Assembly: GCA_021442155.1 (NCBI GenBank) | Contig: CM038228.1 | Coordinates: 87,684,114-87,748,113 of the forward strand | Length of the DNA: 64,000 bases | Source: Cymbidium sinense | Lineage: Eukaryota > Streptophyta > Magnoliopsida > Asparagales > Orchidaceae | Direction: 5' to 3' | Shown: one piece after another, positions 24,901 through 39,900 of the stretch | How the letters are laid out: every line of letters starts with the position of its first letter | How positions within the stretch are numbered: position 1 is the first letter of the stretch | The notes under the pieces: generated by a model | Database searches by the model: none | What the model was told of the DNA's origin: nothing | Seen by the model: only the letters and a program-made list of their open reading frames with translations | Translations under genes and position numbers: made by a program

Positions 24901-27900
24901 AACCAAGCCCAAACCACTTAAGGCCAGCCAACTAAGTTCTTCTCAATTCAATTTTGTTTACTACTATAAGGTAGTGACTCAATTTTATTTCAAGAAATAT
25001 CAATAATAAACATGAATACATTCAAAAGCTATGCTTATGATTAATAAATTAGCTCAGAATCAATCGAAAAAGAAAAATCTAACATAAAGTTGACTATTTT
25101 TTTAAGTTGTAGCACATACATATTCTGAAGATCATATAAAGACTCCACCTGCAAATTTTCACAAGTTAATAAATAGAAATATAACATATTTTACAAAGAA
25201 AAGACCAAACATAAATGCAGGAGCTGCAAGACAACAAGGTGTATCAAAACTAAAGAACACACAGTCATATCCAAGTCAATATAAAGCAAAAGTTAACTTA
25301 AAAAAACAAAACCAAAGGAAGTTATCTATCATCATGAATGATAAAAGATAAAATTAAGAAATCAAAAATCATCATCCTCTCTTTCATTCACAAAGTCTCC
25401 ATCACCAAGACAGATTCATCACATCCTTTTCTTCTTCCTAATGTTCATCATCATCAGTCTCTTCCTTGGCATACAGTAAAAGCTGTTCAACGAAACACAT
25501 CCCTTGATGCAGATGACTTCCACCTATTTTCCCAAGCTACATTTGGAAGAAAACATTTCATAAATTTCTCCAGCTCTCTTTCAGTTTGTCTATACAAAAG
25601 ATCATCACTAAAACGATCCTCTAAAAAAAACACTTTGTTTCCCTAATTTTGCTCATTCACATCTTTCAATAATGGAATATAAGAAGTTTTGGTCAATATT
25701 AATTTTAAATTTAAGACTAATTTTTTTAAGCATGATTATGCACAGGTCATTTAAGATTATTTTTCTCCAACTTATTTATCCTGATGATTGAAGGTTCAAA
25801 ACATAACAAGTCTACTAACCTCAAAACAATAATGCTGTACACTATATGAAAGGCTTTCAATCTATTACCCACCTCAAACACATCCCAAATCTACTCACAA
25901 CCCATTGTAGTACACAGCTTAATACTGGTCACTTCTTCAAAATTGAAGTTGATGCACCATACATTTTCCACCACTCTAATGTAAAAGCTTATATTTTATA
26001 AATAAGAACAACTACTAACCTTTCAAAGTAGCTATTAAGTTGCCCAAAATAGAAAATCTACATAGAAATTTCCTATTTGTATTGCAAATCGCAAGATCTG
26101 CCCTAATAGACTTCCAACATGATCATTAATAGATAGTTCTTCATCAATCGCCATCCTCTCATTTAAGTGCCTTCCCATCCTTCCAATGACGACACGCATC
26201 CTTTCCATCAATTCTGCATAATATTTATTTTTTTCAAAGAAAATTCTAGATTGAGATGGCAGCTTGCTTTAGTAACGGTTGGAGCTGACAACTCCACCTG
26301 CCATCAGTAAAGTGAACACCACCTTGCCTTTATTTTCATCTCTTCTATAGATACTACTAATGACATTCTTCACCTTAGCCATCATATCATAAAAATAACT
26401 TGTAATTGACAATCTATTATCATTCACTACTTAATATCTTCATCAATTGACCTATCACCTTCAAGATGGTGTTCATAACATTTCAAATGAAGTCTAAGCC
26501 CGATTCTAGCATTATTCCCCTTAAAGCCACATTAATTTTGACACATTCCAATCATCAACGACAAGCACACATCGAGATATTCCTTTTTTATGTATGGGGC
26601 AAGGGTTGGAGAAGAAGCAACAAAATGAGTGGCACATAGTCTTACTAATTCTAAATCACTCATGAACCTTTGAAGTTAAAATACAAATAAAGAAGGGAAA
26701 TTATCTAATTTTTTCAAAAATAACCCTCACTTGATTCTTTCTAATATAGTCCAGTATGAACACTACATTTAACCTATGATCAATGAATATATGAGTCCAA
26801 TATATTAACATATGGTGTCCAATATATGAGTCCTCTTATCTATAAACATTAAACAAATAGACAACAAAATTCTAAATTTAAATAAACTTCCAAAAAAAAC
26901 TTAAATAGCATATAATTGGAAGTCAGAAAATATTTTAAAAGTACCTAGAAGTTCTAGTAAAAAAAATAATAATAATAATAACCAAAGTGGTCAATAATGA
27001 CTATGTACGCCAAATTCCCTTCTTCAAAAGTTTCAATTTGAGTAAGAGCTTCACTAAAATATTTGAAGAACCGCCAATTGACATTCATCCACCTTCCGCA
27101 ATCGTTTGTTGGAAGTGACAAGTTAAAAAAATTTAGCTCACAAAAAAATCAATGTCAACTAAGGTGCACTATTATATTCACTCTAAAATAATCTTATGCA
27201 AGTAAGAACATGACTCATGTCCTCTATTCACGTGGTTTGGTCAGTAAACTTCACATATGATGTGGTTATGACCAGAGTCCTCTAACCGAGTGGTTTGCTG
27301 CTAAATAACATTAATATATTACGATCACGACTGTAGCCTATATGTTTCCTTATGGCTCTACCACTTGAATTGTGAACCATTGGGCTTGATAGAGCAAAAA
27401 AAACTCTTTTAGTAGCTAAGGTGAATTTAAACTTATCTCTTTAAACAAACATCAACTCAGGTCTACAATGTTACATTGGACGACGCAACCCATAGTTGCT
27501 AACAAGGATCCTCTAGTCAGGTTGAGTCCACTACCTCCTATGACTAAGTAGACTAGGGGTCATGACAGCCCAGGATGACAGAACCATGAGATTTTAATCA
27601 GGGGCATTATCGTTTCCTCAACCATCCGCTTTAAGTCTATAATAATTAATTTCATAAAATTTAAACTCCAAAACTCCACATGCTATTATTATATGATAAA
27701 AAATTAGCAACCTAATGATTAGCTTTAATAAAAAATTCTCTCTTAATATTGAGAGAGATAATTAACTATAGGTGCTTGCGCCTATAGGAAACCTAGAACT
27801 AGTTCTAAAGTCCTCACAAAATGAGGGCTAAATCTCTGGGTATTTCTTATCTACGATCCATATGCCTTTTGAAAATTTGTTCGATAAACCCAAACTCTAT

Positions 27901-30900
27901 TTATCAAAAGATTGGATACGAATTTTCAAAGCCCACAAAGCCATCTCCTTGCTTGTGCTTAAAATGTCTTTAGTTTATTTTACCAATTTTCCCAATCCTT
28001 GGTGATATCGGTTAATGCAAATCTGAAAGTTTGTTCTCATTAAGAATGCAATTCATGCGTTTTAATTTCATTTTTTATTTTTTAGTTTATTTTTAGTATT
28101 AAAATGTGCCTACCTTCCGACTATGCTATTACCAGCTTTATTATTCCAGCTATTTGTTGTTACTCATATAATTGGAAGCTTTACCGCTTTCAGTTTTGTA
28201 GAAAAAAATTCCTATTTTGTCTAGATGCTTAAGCAATTCAAAAGTAAAATTTGTAGAAGAGTTTCTAATGTCGGAATTAACAAAGGATGTATTATGCGTG
28301 TCGTTTGAGTAAATTTGTACATATTTTGAGAAGTATCTATTTTTGGCCTTTTGTAAACTATAAAAATAGGGACACAAGCTGCATTAGAAAGTCAATTGGA
28401 CATAAAATACTGAATTAAATTTCCAATTGTCACCTCTATTTATGTGTGCTTGTTGGACATTTGAACATGCATGTTGATCTCATTTTTCAAATGAGCTCTC
28501 AACCCCTCCGTCTTAGACATAGGACTTCTCTTAGACTTTAAGAGTTCCTTAGTCTTAAGACACATCTAGTGATTAGGTAGACATTTAACCTAACCCTAGA
28601 GACTTAGAAGAGTTAGCTATAGGAATAAGTCATGTCTTAGGGGTGTTAGGAAAATTTGCCTGCCTTATAGCTTAAACCAACTCCTCACTTCCTTCCTTCA
28701 ACTCAAATTCAAATCAACTCCAAACTCATATCAACTTCAACTTCAACTCCAAATCAAACCTTGAATCAATTTCAATGAATTTTCTCAAATCATGAATCAA
28801 TTCCAAATAATCGAAACCCATGATTGAAATCCAAATTCAAATTCCAAAAATCTTTCCTAAGCTCTTTGATTCTATCTTATGGACATAGCTCAAATCAAAT
28901 CCAAATCAATTCAAATTCAAGAAATTTTCTATAACCCATTTATATTCTCATTTATATTCACAAATATAAATGAAATATAAATTCAAATATCCAAAACCAA
29001 ATTCAAAACTCAAACTCAAATTCAACCAAAATTCAACCCAAGCCTTTCAAGTCAAAATATTGAACTTAGCCAAATCAAACTCAAATCAAGCCAAACTCTT
29101 GATTTTTCTTCATGATTTAATCAATCCTTCAATTATGAATCCAAATATAAACATAAACTTCAATCCTCAAACCAAAACTAAATTCAAAAATCAAACTCAA
29201 GCCAAACTCATGTTCATCCTTTGAACTTGAAAATTGTCAAATGAATCAAACCCCATTTGACTTCAAATCTCTTGCAAATGGATTTATATTTCAATCATAA
29301 ATCAATATGTGAGTTCAACCAAACTTGAATCAAGCTTTGATCAAGCCAACTAAACCCAATTGACTCACTTGACCCAAAGTGGCCAATTTGACCTACATAA
29401 ATCAAAATCCAACTCAATTCAAATCAAAGTGAATTAATCCAATCTAAACTACATATCATATTTGTTGATCATCATAGGTTAATCAATTGTCATGAATTGG
29501 GTCAAACCGAGTCAACTTAACCTGTTGATCAAGTCAACCATTTAACACACATGAACCAAAACTAGCCAAATTACAACCTAACTCAAATTGATTGCAACCA
29601 ATGGCTCAAGTCCATTCTAAATTGATTATTGAACTTGACCAAAGCCTTGATTAAACCCAATTTGACCAATTGGACAATTAGACCCAACCTAGCCCAATTG
29701 ACTATGAACCTAACTTGACCTAAAAGGTTAAATCAAGTCAAAATCAAATATAAACCAAATTGATTGGAAACAAAGATACCAATCCATTTCAATGATCAAC
29801 CAAATCCAAACCAAGCCATAATTCAAGCCAATTTGATCAATTGGGTCAAATTAGTCAACTTAGCCCAAATTGACCTAAAGGATCAAATTGGCCAAAACCC
29901 AAATTAAATCTAAATTAAACCAAATTAATTGAAATCAATTGAACCAATATACTCCAAATAGTCATTTGAACTTGACTCAACTCTTGGTTTGACCACCTAA
30001 CCCATTTTGACCCAAATGGGTCAAATTAACAAATTAAACCAAATGAACTTTAAATGACATGTAATTTGGTTCAACTTATTTTTGACTCATTTTAAATCTG
30101 TCCAAATCAAATCTAAAGCCAATTGACCACTTTGCCCTTAGGTCAAGAGCATCACATGAGAAAAGACACTTTCCCAAGTGGTCATTCCTTGGTCACTTGG
30201 CACTCATCCATTGGTCCACATAGGCACCAAAACACTGATTTTCTGACCCAATGAGTGGGTGGGGAAGCCATGATTCATGAGGAGGTGAAATCACCTCACA
30301 TCTCCCATTGGAACACTTGGCATGAAGGACATTCACCTCCCTTTGGCTAGGACACCCACTTGTCATTCATGACAGCCACTTTTCATGCCTTAACCATAGA
30401 GAGTGACCTAGGATGATTCTCTTTCATTTTCAACCACCCCAAGCCAAGTGATATGAGTTTGGAGACAATTTTAAACAAATAGTGGAAAAAAAGTTCATTT
30501 CACTTGACTTTTCATTTCTAAGGCTTTAGTGGCTGAAGAAAACCCTCATTCCTCTCATTCTCCTCCTCCTAGAGCTCCCAAAAGCCATTAGCAATCATTC
30601 ACTTCATTTTGGAGAGAAATACTCCAAAACTAAGGGGATTTCGACGAGGAAACGATGATCACCGGAGGAAACTTCGCTTTCGGCGTGAGGATTTAAGCTC
30701 GTCGGCATCTTCTCTCACTCGACTACGCCGAGTCACCAGAAAATCATCCCGGTGAGGTAACCAAGAACCCGTAGGCTTAAGATCTTTCATTTTGTGACGG
30801 ATTTTGTGTGATTTTTAGGAATCTACCCTAGATAATCCCGCATTTTTACTTTAAATCATCCAAATTAGAAAATAGAATTTTTCCAGTGCGAATCGACGCG

Positions 30901-33900
30901 ATAACAAGTCCATTTGGACAAATTTTAACTTAGAAAACCCTAATTTTCATTTTAAAACCGCTTTTCTTTCACCACCGGCGGGTGCCGTCCGATCAGTGGT
31001 TCGCGGGGATCGGGGCTCGATCGCCTGACCGCCTTTGACGCTGATTTGGACCGTCCGTCAGCGGTTCGCGCGATCTTACGGCCATCACGCACCGATCAGC
31101 GCGATCACGGCCTGCAGATCTCACGCGCGATCCGCCTCTGATCACGCCGATGGGGCATCGGTCCAAGCGGCCGCTGGTAGCTCTGGCGTTGACCGTCTTT
31201 TCTGGCCCATCCATACGGTGCATGTACGGCGTTACACGTCGACCGCTGCAATTTTCCGATTTAAATTAATTTTAATTTTTAAACTTCAAAATTCATAAAA
31301 TAAAAAAATACTTAAATAAAATTAGTTGGATTCATCTTTCCGAGAGGAATCCAATAAACCCAAAATCCTCAAATTTCACTGAGTATTTTGAGCTTAATGT
31401 AAGTTTTAATAAAAATCAAATTTCTTTAATTAAATGAAAAATACATGTCAGATTAAGTTGAAATTTTCAGAAATTAAAATTGATGTTAAAATACACTTAC
31501 CATAAAAATTTCAAGTTAAAATGACCTCTGGATTAAAAGATATTGAATTTTAAGTGTCAAATGATTTATTTTAATAAAATAAATTAGCAGAATTCTTAAA
31601 TATCACTTAAATCAATTGAAACTTCAAAAATACATAACTAAATATAGAAAAAATCAGATGAATACAAAATTAGGGCTCATTTTAAAGATAATTCAGAGGA
31701 GAATCTAATAAAATTGTTTCTAATTGAATTTGAATAATAGATTTTCCTTAATTATGGTTTATTTGAAAACTTAATAACTCTAATTACTCCCTAATAACTT
31801 CATTAATTAATTACAAGCTTCTCAGGCATGTTTAGTAGGATGGCTTCTGCCTCCTCTAATTTTCTTGGAATTTATTAATGAGTTAATCATAAAAATTAAT
31901 TAATGAACCCCTAATCATTCTCTTAATGTAATTAAAGTTAATTAAGCATGTGAACAGTAGTTTAATTCTTTGATTAAGATAATTAAACTTTGTTTAAGTG
32001 ATTAGGAGGTTTATGAAATGATTTTGGGATATTTTTCTTAAGCTATTCCCTAAACCCCTTTTCTTCCTTAAATCCAAATCTAATTAAGGGTTAATCCACT
32101 AATGATCTACTTAATTAATCAAATCAAATTCTCAAAACTAAAATTAATCCATAAACTTAATCAATCCTTCTTGAGTAAATACTTAGGTTTTTAAATAACC
32201 TAAGTAAACTTAAGGAAATCATACCTAACCCATATGTGTGAGAAAGGTTATGAAAGTATTTAAATTAAACCCTTTAGCTTAATTAATCATTAATTGTGAG
32301 CCAATTACATTAGGCACCTTTCTTTCTTCATTCTTGATTTAAATTCATTTTATGTATTCGTTGATTTTATTTGATTAAATATGTTAAAGTAGTATATGTA
32401 AGGGGTAATTAATGAATTTAATCTACACATTAACCTAACCAAAGCATAAAATTAATCTAATCACCTAAAAATTAAACTAAAACTATACACACATTTAGGA
32501 ATGGGTAAGGACCAGTAAATCTCTTTAAATAACTTTTGATTCTCTTTAAATGAATCAAATTCAAAATGAAATGTTTATTTAGAGTGTCTTTAAGAATTAA
32601 TTAGAGTTAATGAAATTACATGCTTACATCACTTTATTTCTTTCCTAGCATGCCAAATGTGTATGTCATATGAAAATCACGCATTCATGCTTTTTTAAAA
32701 TCAAATTCAAAATGAAATGTTTACATCATGTCAAATTGCATGTTTTGGCTAAAGTTAAAATATGAGTGACTATTATCAACTACTTTCAAAATCTATAAAT
32801 CAAATACCTAAAACCGAAAGTATACTACTTATAGTTTATTTATAAGCTTGCATCTTAATATAAAAATATGTCTTATGTTTGCTTCCTTTCTTTCCTCTTA
32901 ATATGGATTTGAATAAGAATTGCAAAGTGTATAGTTCTTTTAAAAGAATATAACACTTGCTTAAATCTATTCTTATCATCATCCATGTTATGACTTAAGA
33001 AAAATCCTTACACTTACACATATAAATTACATAACCAAGTCTAAACATAAGTACAAATTTTTGTATCTTTCTTTTTTTACAGTCTTTGCCAATACCTGAG
33101 TGAAAATGGGATGGTATTGCTATGGATTTTGTGATTGGCTTTTAGATCCGTAGGAGATACGATCTTATTTGGGTTATTATTGATAGGTTGACAAAATCTG
33201 CGCTTTATACTTATCAAACAACTGACGATGTTATTGAAAAGTATTAAAAGTATGTTGGGGTTGTTATTGTTGGAGAAAAATTCAAGAAGCTTACTTTCGA
33301 TGTGCATTTCATCCTCCGATAGCATCGGAAAGAATAATTCAAACACTTGAAGATTTGCTTAGATTTAATATCCTTGATTTTGGGAGAAATTGAGAAATTC
33401 ATTTGCCCTTGATTGAGTTTGTCTACATAATAGCTTTCAAGCAAGTATTGGTATGACTCCTTATGAAGCCTTGTATGGGAAGAAATACTGAGCAACTTTG
33501 TTGGGTGGAGATAGGTGAAAGAAGAATCATTGTGCGGATCACGATAGATAAAACGAAAAGATCCAATTGATTCTGATAGATTAAAACAAGATAGAGAGGA
33601 AATCTTATGATCTAAACATCTAGATTTTGAAATGAGAGAATTTGTATTTAAAGTCACCTCATGAAAGGTATAAAATGATTTTGACAAAGTTGGAAAGTTA
33701 GCACGCTATATTGGAATATGAAATCTTGGAAGGAATTGGGAAAGCTTATACGACTTTCTTCATGAAAGAGTCATGATGTGTTTCATATTTCTCTTGTCGA
33801 AAATATATTACTAACGCAAATTATGCGAATCATTGATATTCAACATGATCTCACATTTGTGGAGGAACCAGAAAGAATTATAGATTATGATGTTAAACAT

Positions 33901-36900
33901 CTCAAGAATAGGGAAATTCCATTTGTCCGTGTACTGTGGAAACAAGGATCAGATCGAGAAGCTACGTGGGAGAATGAATTAGAAATACGAGAACTTTATC
34001 CTCAATTGTTTAATTAAATGTATGTTTATTTCTATTATTGTCATTTAATTTTGAGGACAAAATTTTTTAAGAGGGAGAGATTGTAATACCCGAAAATCAG
34101 AAAAAAAAAGGAAATAAAATAAAATAAAAGGTAAAATCCAACCGCCGCGACAGTTGGCCGTAGATTGGAAAAGTCAAAAAGGAGGGGAAAGCTCGATTTC
34201 AGTTTGTCGAAAATGAAACCCGAAACGCGAGCAACGAGAGAGAAAGGGAGAAGAGGAAATTCGTCGTGAACCTGTGGGTCATTAGGAGAAGGAGATTACG
34301 ATGCTCGTCGTCGACATCGCGTCGACGGAGAGGGAGAAGAGGGAGAAAGCGACCTCGTCCGTCTTACCTAAAGTGAGGCGTCTCCAACCGACATCAATGG
34401 GGCTCGTTACCGACGACCGAGAGAGGAGGGGGCCCTTGCATGCGCGGGAGGAAAAGAAGACATTGCGTGCGTGCGTGACATCAGAAGCCGACGGGAGTAG
34501 AGGCTTAGGGCAAGCCGAGAGGTAAGTTATTTTCTTTTGGTTTTTTTATGATAAAGAAAATGCATTTTATATTATAAAAGAAAAATGCATTTGTATTATA
34601 TAAGTTTCAATTTAAAAAAGAAGTAAAAATCCAAATGTCCATTTTACTATACAAATGTCTACATAAGTATTTCAATATACAATATATATTTTAATGATAT
34701 TAAAGATTATGTATGTAAATCATAAATATGTTGCATAAATATGTTGAAAGATTTATAAGAATAATTAAATTATTAAATTAAAACTTATAAATGAAATGCT
34801 TATAATTTAGATGAATGTACTAAAAATATGATTAATGGTACGAATAGATGGAGAGCATAATCCTACATTTACTTATACAAATCAAACTTAATTATTTAAA
34901 CATATTTATAGAGTAAAAAAATGATTATGTTACATGCATATTAGTAGGATCATAATCTAAAGGTAGTAATGAATAAAGTGAAATTAATAATTATAAACAA
35001 TATTATTAAAGAATTTAATTTGATTTAGAAAATAGACAATAAATATTGATGAATGTGAGCATCAATTAATAAAAGCTATATGTAAGTATCATAAACAAAA
35101 AATGAATAAAATAAAATACATTCTTTAATATTGATCCAATATTTTATTATAAATTTCATTAAGGAAAGAAGCATTAAAAGGAAGGAGATTCAAGAGAAAA
35201 CTGCAAATTAAAGTGGGTAATTATGTTCTTACATTTATGGTAAAAATGTATTTACTTTTTTGTGATGAAATGCATTTTTAAATAATTATGACTTTTTTCT
35301 ATACTGCAAATTGTGATTTATTTTCCAGTTTCTTCATAAATTGTGATGTAGTTTCGCTTTCTTGTGTTGAATAATGATGAATCTAGATTATTGCAATTCG
35401 TCAATTTATAAAGTTAACCGATTCGTTAGTTATGAATTAATATGTATATTTGTATAATTGTATCTTTATGAATGTGTATGTTGAAAGTAAAGTTCCTTAC
35501 GATATCTTGGGGAATCTGATGTGCAGCATGAAAATGGCCAATGAAATTGGCAAATGATAATGACATACTTGTTCTTTCGATGAGTATTGGTAAAAGTTTT
35601 CTTTTGGTAAGGGTTTGGACGGTGACTCCTAAAATTGATGATAAATGTAAAAATAAAAGTTTACACTAAATGTTTATATGTACCTACCTCTCATATGTTT
35701 GATTGTTTGAGTAATTTCTTTTATGTATATGTGATAACAGCGTCATCTTAATTCTACCTTTCTTATATGTAACAATAATTGGCCAATTTTTTTATTGATT
35801 GTTAGTTGTTTATTTTTTTCAGGTAACCATCCTAACTAAATGACTGATAAAAAGAAGGGTTATGTTTATCGTCGTAGAGAGACTTCAGGGGATAGGTAAT
35901 TACGTTAATTTATGTTTAAATTATATTTCATATGAACTTTATTAGCATATATATGTGTTGACAAATTATTAAATCATTTGTGGATTGTAGTGACTCTTGT
36001 ATGATTGGAGATTTTATTTAATGTTGGAAGTGTTATGTAAATTTTTCTTTTATCGGTCCGATTATCTATTCCCGCCTTGGTATTCCAAGCTCCTGGGCTG
36101 GATCGTGACAACTTCAATCGAGAAAATTCATTCTTATAGATCAAGAGAAGATGATCTTCATCAAACACACTAAACCTAACTTCATATATTTTCTTCTTAA
36201 TCTTAGTTGAATGAAGTCCATGTCCTCCATAACCCATTCTATTCTCTTAAATTTGATTGGCAGAAACCCTATTGCGGATATAGCCAAATAAACATAAACC
36301 CCTACTCTTCTTGATCTAACTCACTTCAAAGACCTGGTCCATTCACTCTTATTTCATTCAACCTAGAGCTTAATTTTTCCATTCAACTTTCATCCAAAGC
36401 TTAAGTGAACAGATCTCAGCGATCACTTCAGTTTTGAATATGGGTTCTATATTTAGTCAGACTAACACATTGATGATGATACTGATGGCTCAAAATCCAT
36501 CTCATTGTGATATCATATTTACAATTTGATCTTAATTCCAATCAATAGTAAAGATAACAGAGGAAATATACCTTGACATCACCAGTTCCGGGAAAAAACA
36601 TATCTCCATACTTGTGGAAGCTAACAGTCATCACCCTGTAATACTAAAAAAATGTTGGCGCTCATGATAGAACATCAAACTCGAATCAATCAAATGTCAT
36701 GCAGATTTTTTTTTCTTTTTTTTTCAAGAAAAAAATGTTTCTAAATTTAGTTACTGGAACTCAAGCTCTTAGTTCAATACATGAATAACAAAATAGAAAA
36801 GAAGATACCTGTCTGTAAAGTAAAAAGCCTCTTCAACTCCATCACCATGATGAACATCTATGTCGATGTATAAAACACGAGCATGATATTTCAGGAGCTC

Positions 36901-39900
36901 CAGGATTCCCAAAACCAGGTCATTTATATAGCAAAATCCGGATGCCTCACATTTTTTTGCATGATGTAAACCGCCAGCCCAATTGATAGCTATGTCACAG
37001 AGTTGATTGTTTAATCTTCGTGCTGCATCTACAAGGTTGAATGTGAGTTGGAAACATATAAACAAGGAAATGTTAGTTCATGTCAACAACTTACCTATTG
37101 TGCCACCAGCATATATTTGACAGAACTCAAACAAGTTCTCAAATACAGGGCAATCTTCGCCAAGATTATCTGTCACACAATGATTTTTAGTAATATCTTT
37201 AATATAAAATCTAGATAAAGGAGTAAGGATTAAAATAATATAATTTCTACTAAATGGAAAATATTCATGCATTTGACGTATGAACAATTGCACGAGACAA
37301 AGATCAATAGATAAACCAGGATGACTTAAAAGGAAGAGCTAAAAACAATTGAAAGATCCAACATACTTAAGAGCTAAAAAACATCAAAAAAACGTTCTAG
37401 AGTTTGTATTGTAATTTTAATTACATAGGAATATCTATGTACAGAGTAAAAACCATGGATCAATCAATAGCACATGCAAGAAATAACTTATAATTTTCAA
37501 TTAATGCTATAAAATTATTTTAATCATTTGGAGCATGTGCATTTAAAGCTAATACACTTGTGTTTCAAATTTCATTTCTCTTAGAATTGATTTGGTCAAT
37601 TTCACCAAGTTAGTGGACTAAGATCTTTTCATATTTTAGTAAAATAGCCTACTAAAAAGAAAAAAAAATTCTGGGAAAATTAATTGCACCACAACCTTCA
37701 TGTCAAAAAAACACTTGTGCATACAAGTTTCCATAATTTTATATTATTTGTTGAACATCACTTTTACCTTAGCCAACATAGAAAGATGTCATTTTATATA
37801 CAATGAAGCCATCATATATTTGATTGGAGATCAAATATCTGATTAAAATATCTAAAATATGATGAACTGTTTCTCTATTTTAGTGAAGCAAGAGTATCAT
37901 ATATACAAACATACAATCATATAAGTGATCAAAGATATTTTTAGGTAGCAATACCTAGTTTCTAAAAAATAATATGAGAAGCTTTATGAAATGCTTTCAA
38001 ACATTATTTTACCAAAGTGTTGCAAATGTTTGATCTAAGTCATCCCTTCTCATTTTCCTAAAGCCATCACTTTTACTCTCCCTCTATCTCTCTCATACAC
38101 ACACATGGACCTTCCCAACTTCATTTTATATCTCTTACTGTTGTGAATAGGCTACATTAATCCCTTTTCATGTAACCTAAACTAGTACTAAGTTTGTTTA
38201 ATGTTAGAGAAACTTTTTGGGCTAAGGAAAAAGGGATTGGATATATCTACCAGTTGGAACTAAGACTTTGTAAACAACATTTCTATCGAAGGTACGAAGG
38301 AGTGCGATCTATTAGAACCTAACCAAAGAGGAAAACTCAAAATATGGACATAAGTCGAGTTTGGGTCAAACACTATAAAATCAACAACATAAATGTCATT
38401 TACTGCACTTTATATTTCTAGGCTTTTCTTTATTGTTTTGCTCCTGTTAATATTTTATTTTTCTCATATGAGTGAATTAAGTATTTAGGTTTTTTAATAA
38501 AATTTTACAATCCAATTTTCCCTGCCTTCTGGGTTGTGCCTAATTTCTTCTCAATTGGTATCACAACAAGCTTTCTCTTGCTATTATTAACAACCTTAAA
38601 AAAGACCCATAGCACAACAAAAACCATTCCCTAAAGATATATATTGCAAATCCTCTTCTATAAATAGAATTGCTTTCAAAGTATTACCTTCAGTCCATAA
38701 ATTTTAGGTATGTCATATGGTCAAAAAAAAAAAAAATTAAAAAAAAAAAAAAAAAGGTATGTCATATGGTCTTAAACGGCTAGAAGAAGCCTAGTGTATG
38801 GATGAACCATTTTAAAGGTGGTCAAATTAAACTCACTAAATTGAAAGCAAAATCAGTTTCTTGTTTTTTGTGCTTCAAAACCTTCTCCATATTGGAAAAG
38901 AAATATTTGATAAACTTGTGATTACCTATGGAGAAAAAAAAAGTTAAAAGCAACCTGGATGAGCCTTCTAATTTATGAGTATAAACTATTTAAGATGAAA
39001 CATGAAACTAAGTTTATAAGGATCACAAAGATCATGGATGGACTGCAAGCTATTAATAAGATCTATCCTAAAAAAGGATTTATATATAAGATTCTTATGA
39101 GTATTTCAAAAGAGTGGATTTCTAAGGTGACAAGTATCTTAGAAGCACAAGAGATTAGAGATAAATTATATTTAGCGGTAATGCATGTAAAAAGATTATT
39201 GGCATTAGTCATGTTGGTTTGAAAAGTTACCCATACAGATTTAATAGTAGTAGTGAGTGGCCTTTTGGTGAAATTAATGACTGAAGATGACTACAGATTT
39301 TTAGTTTAATGTCTAAGGATGTGATATATAGTTTATAAGAGAAAGATAATGGGTTTAACGGGGTTTGAATGCCAAGATTAATCTAGTTTGGGCTGATTTA
39401 GATGATCATTTTTAGACAAGTATTTAGGTGGTGTAGAAGGTTAAAATTTATTGTAGATGACTATCCTAGGATGTTAACTTATGATATGAAGTAGAATAAG
39501 ATTTGGTGGAGTTGAAGGAAATGTCGAAGTATAGGGAACATGAGTAAGTCCCAACGCTCTTGATTTGGCCAAAAGCTTCAAGGAGGGGATTGAGATAAAT
39601 GTAAGATTTTGGTTGCTAGTTTGTTAGTCTTAGAGGATACTTATGAGATGGATACAGTGGTGTGAAAAGTTTATAATAGGTGTTGAAGAGGAGTAGCAAG
39701 TAGCTTAAAAGAAATGGAATGATAACTACCTAACTCACCAATAATAAGTAAAATACCTGAAGCCACTAAGCACTACGCAAATGAAGAATACTTCACCAAA
39801 ATATTCCATTCATCAATAGAAATTACAAATTATTTTAGATCATATTTATAAGCACAACATGACTCTTGGGTTAACACTTTTGGAAAAATAAAATAGAGAA

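Larger units (their letters stand above)
33070..36110 (+). mobile_element. Ty3/gypsy (chromovirus-like) 3' part: integrase, chromodomain, polypurine tract and LTR
   Basis: The order integrase, chromodomain, PPT, LTR is that of a chromovirus. The 5' part, with the front of pol, is missing and replaced by repeat X at 33060. The proposed LTR starts TGTAATACCC at 34082 and ends GTGACA at 36110. Confidence 0.8.

Noticed and set aside
28970..29224. Lys/Asn-rich protein from the AAATTCAA-rich stretch
   Set aside because: The apparent protein mirrors the simple base composition of repeat X.
30993..31298. Arg-rich ORFs on both strands in the GC-rich part of repeat X
   Set aside because: Open frames on both strands at once in a GC-rich patch of a dispersed repeat are expected by composition; no family resemblance.
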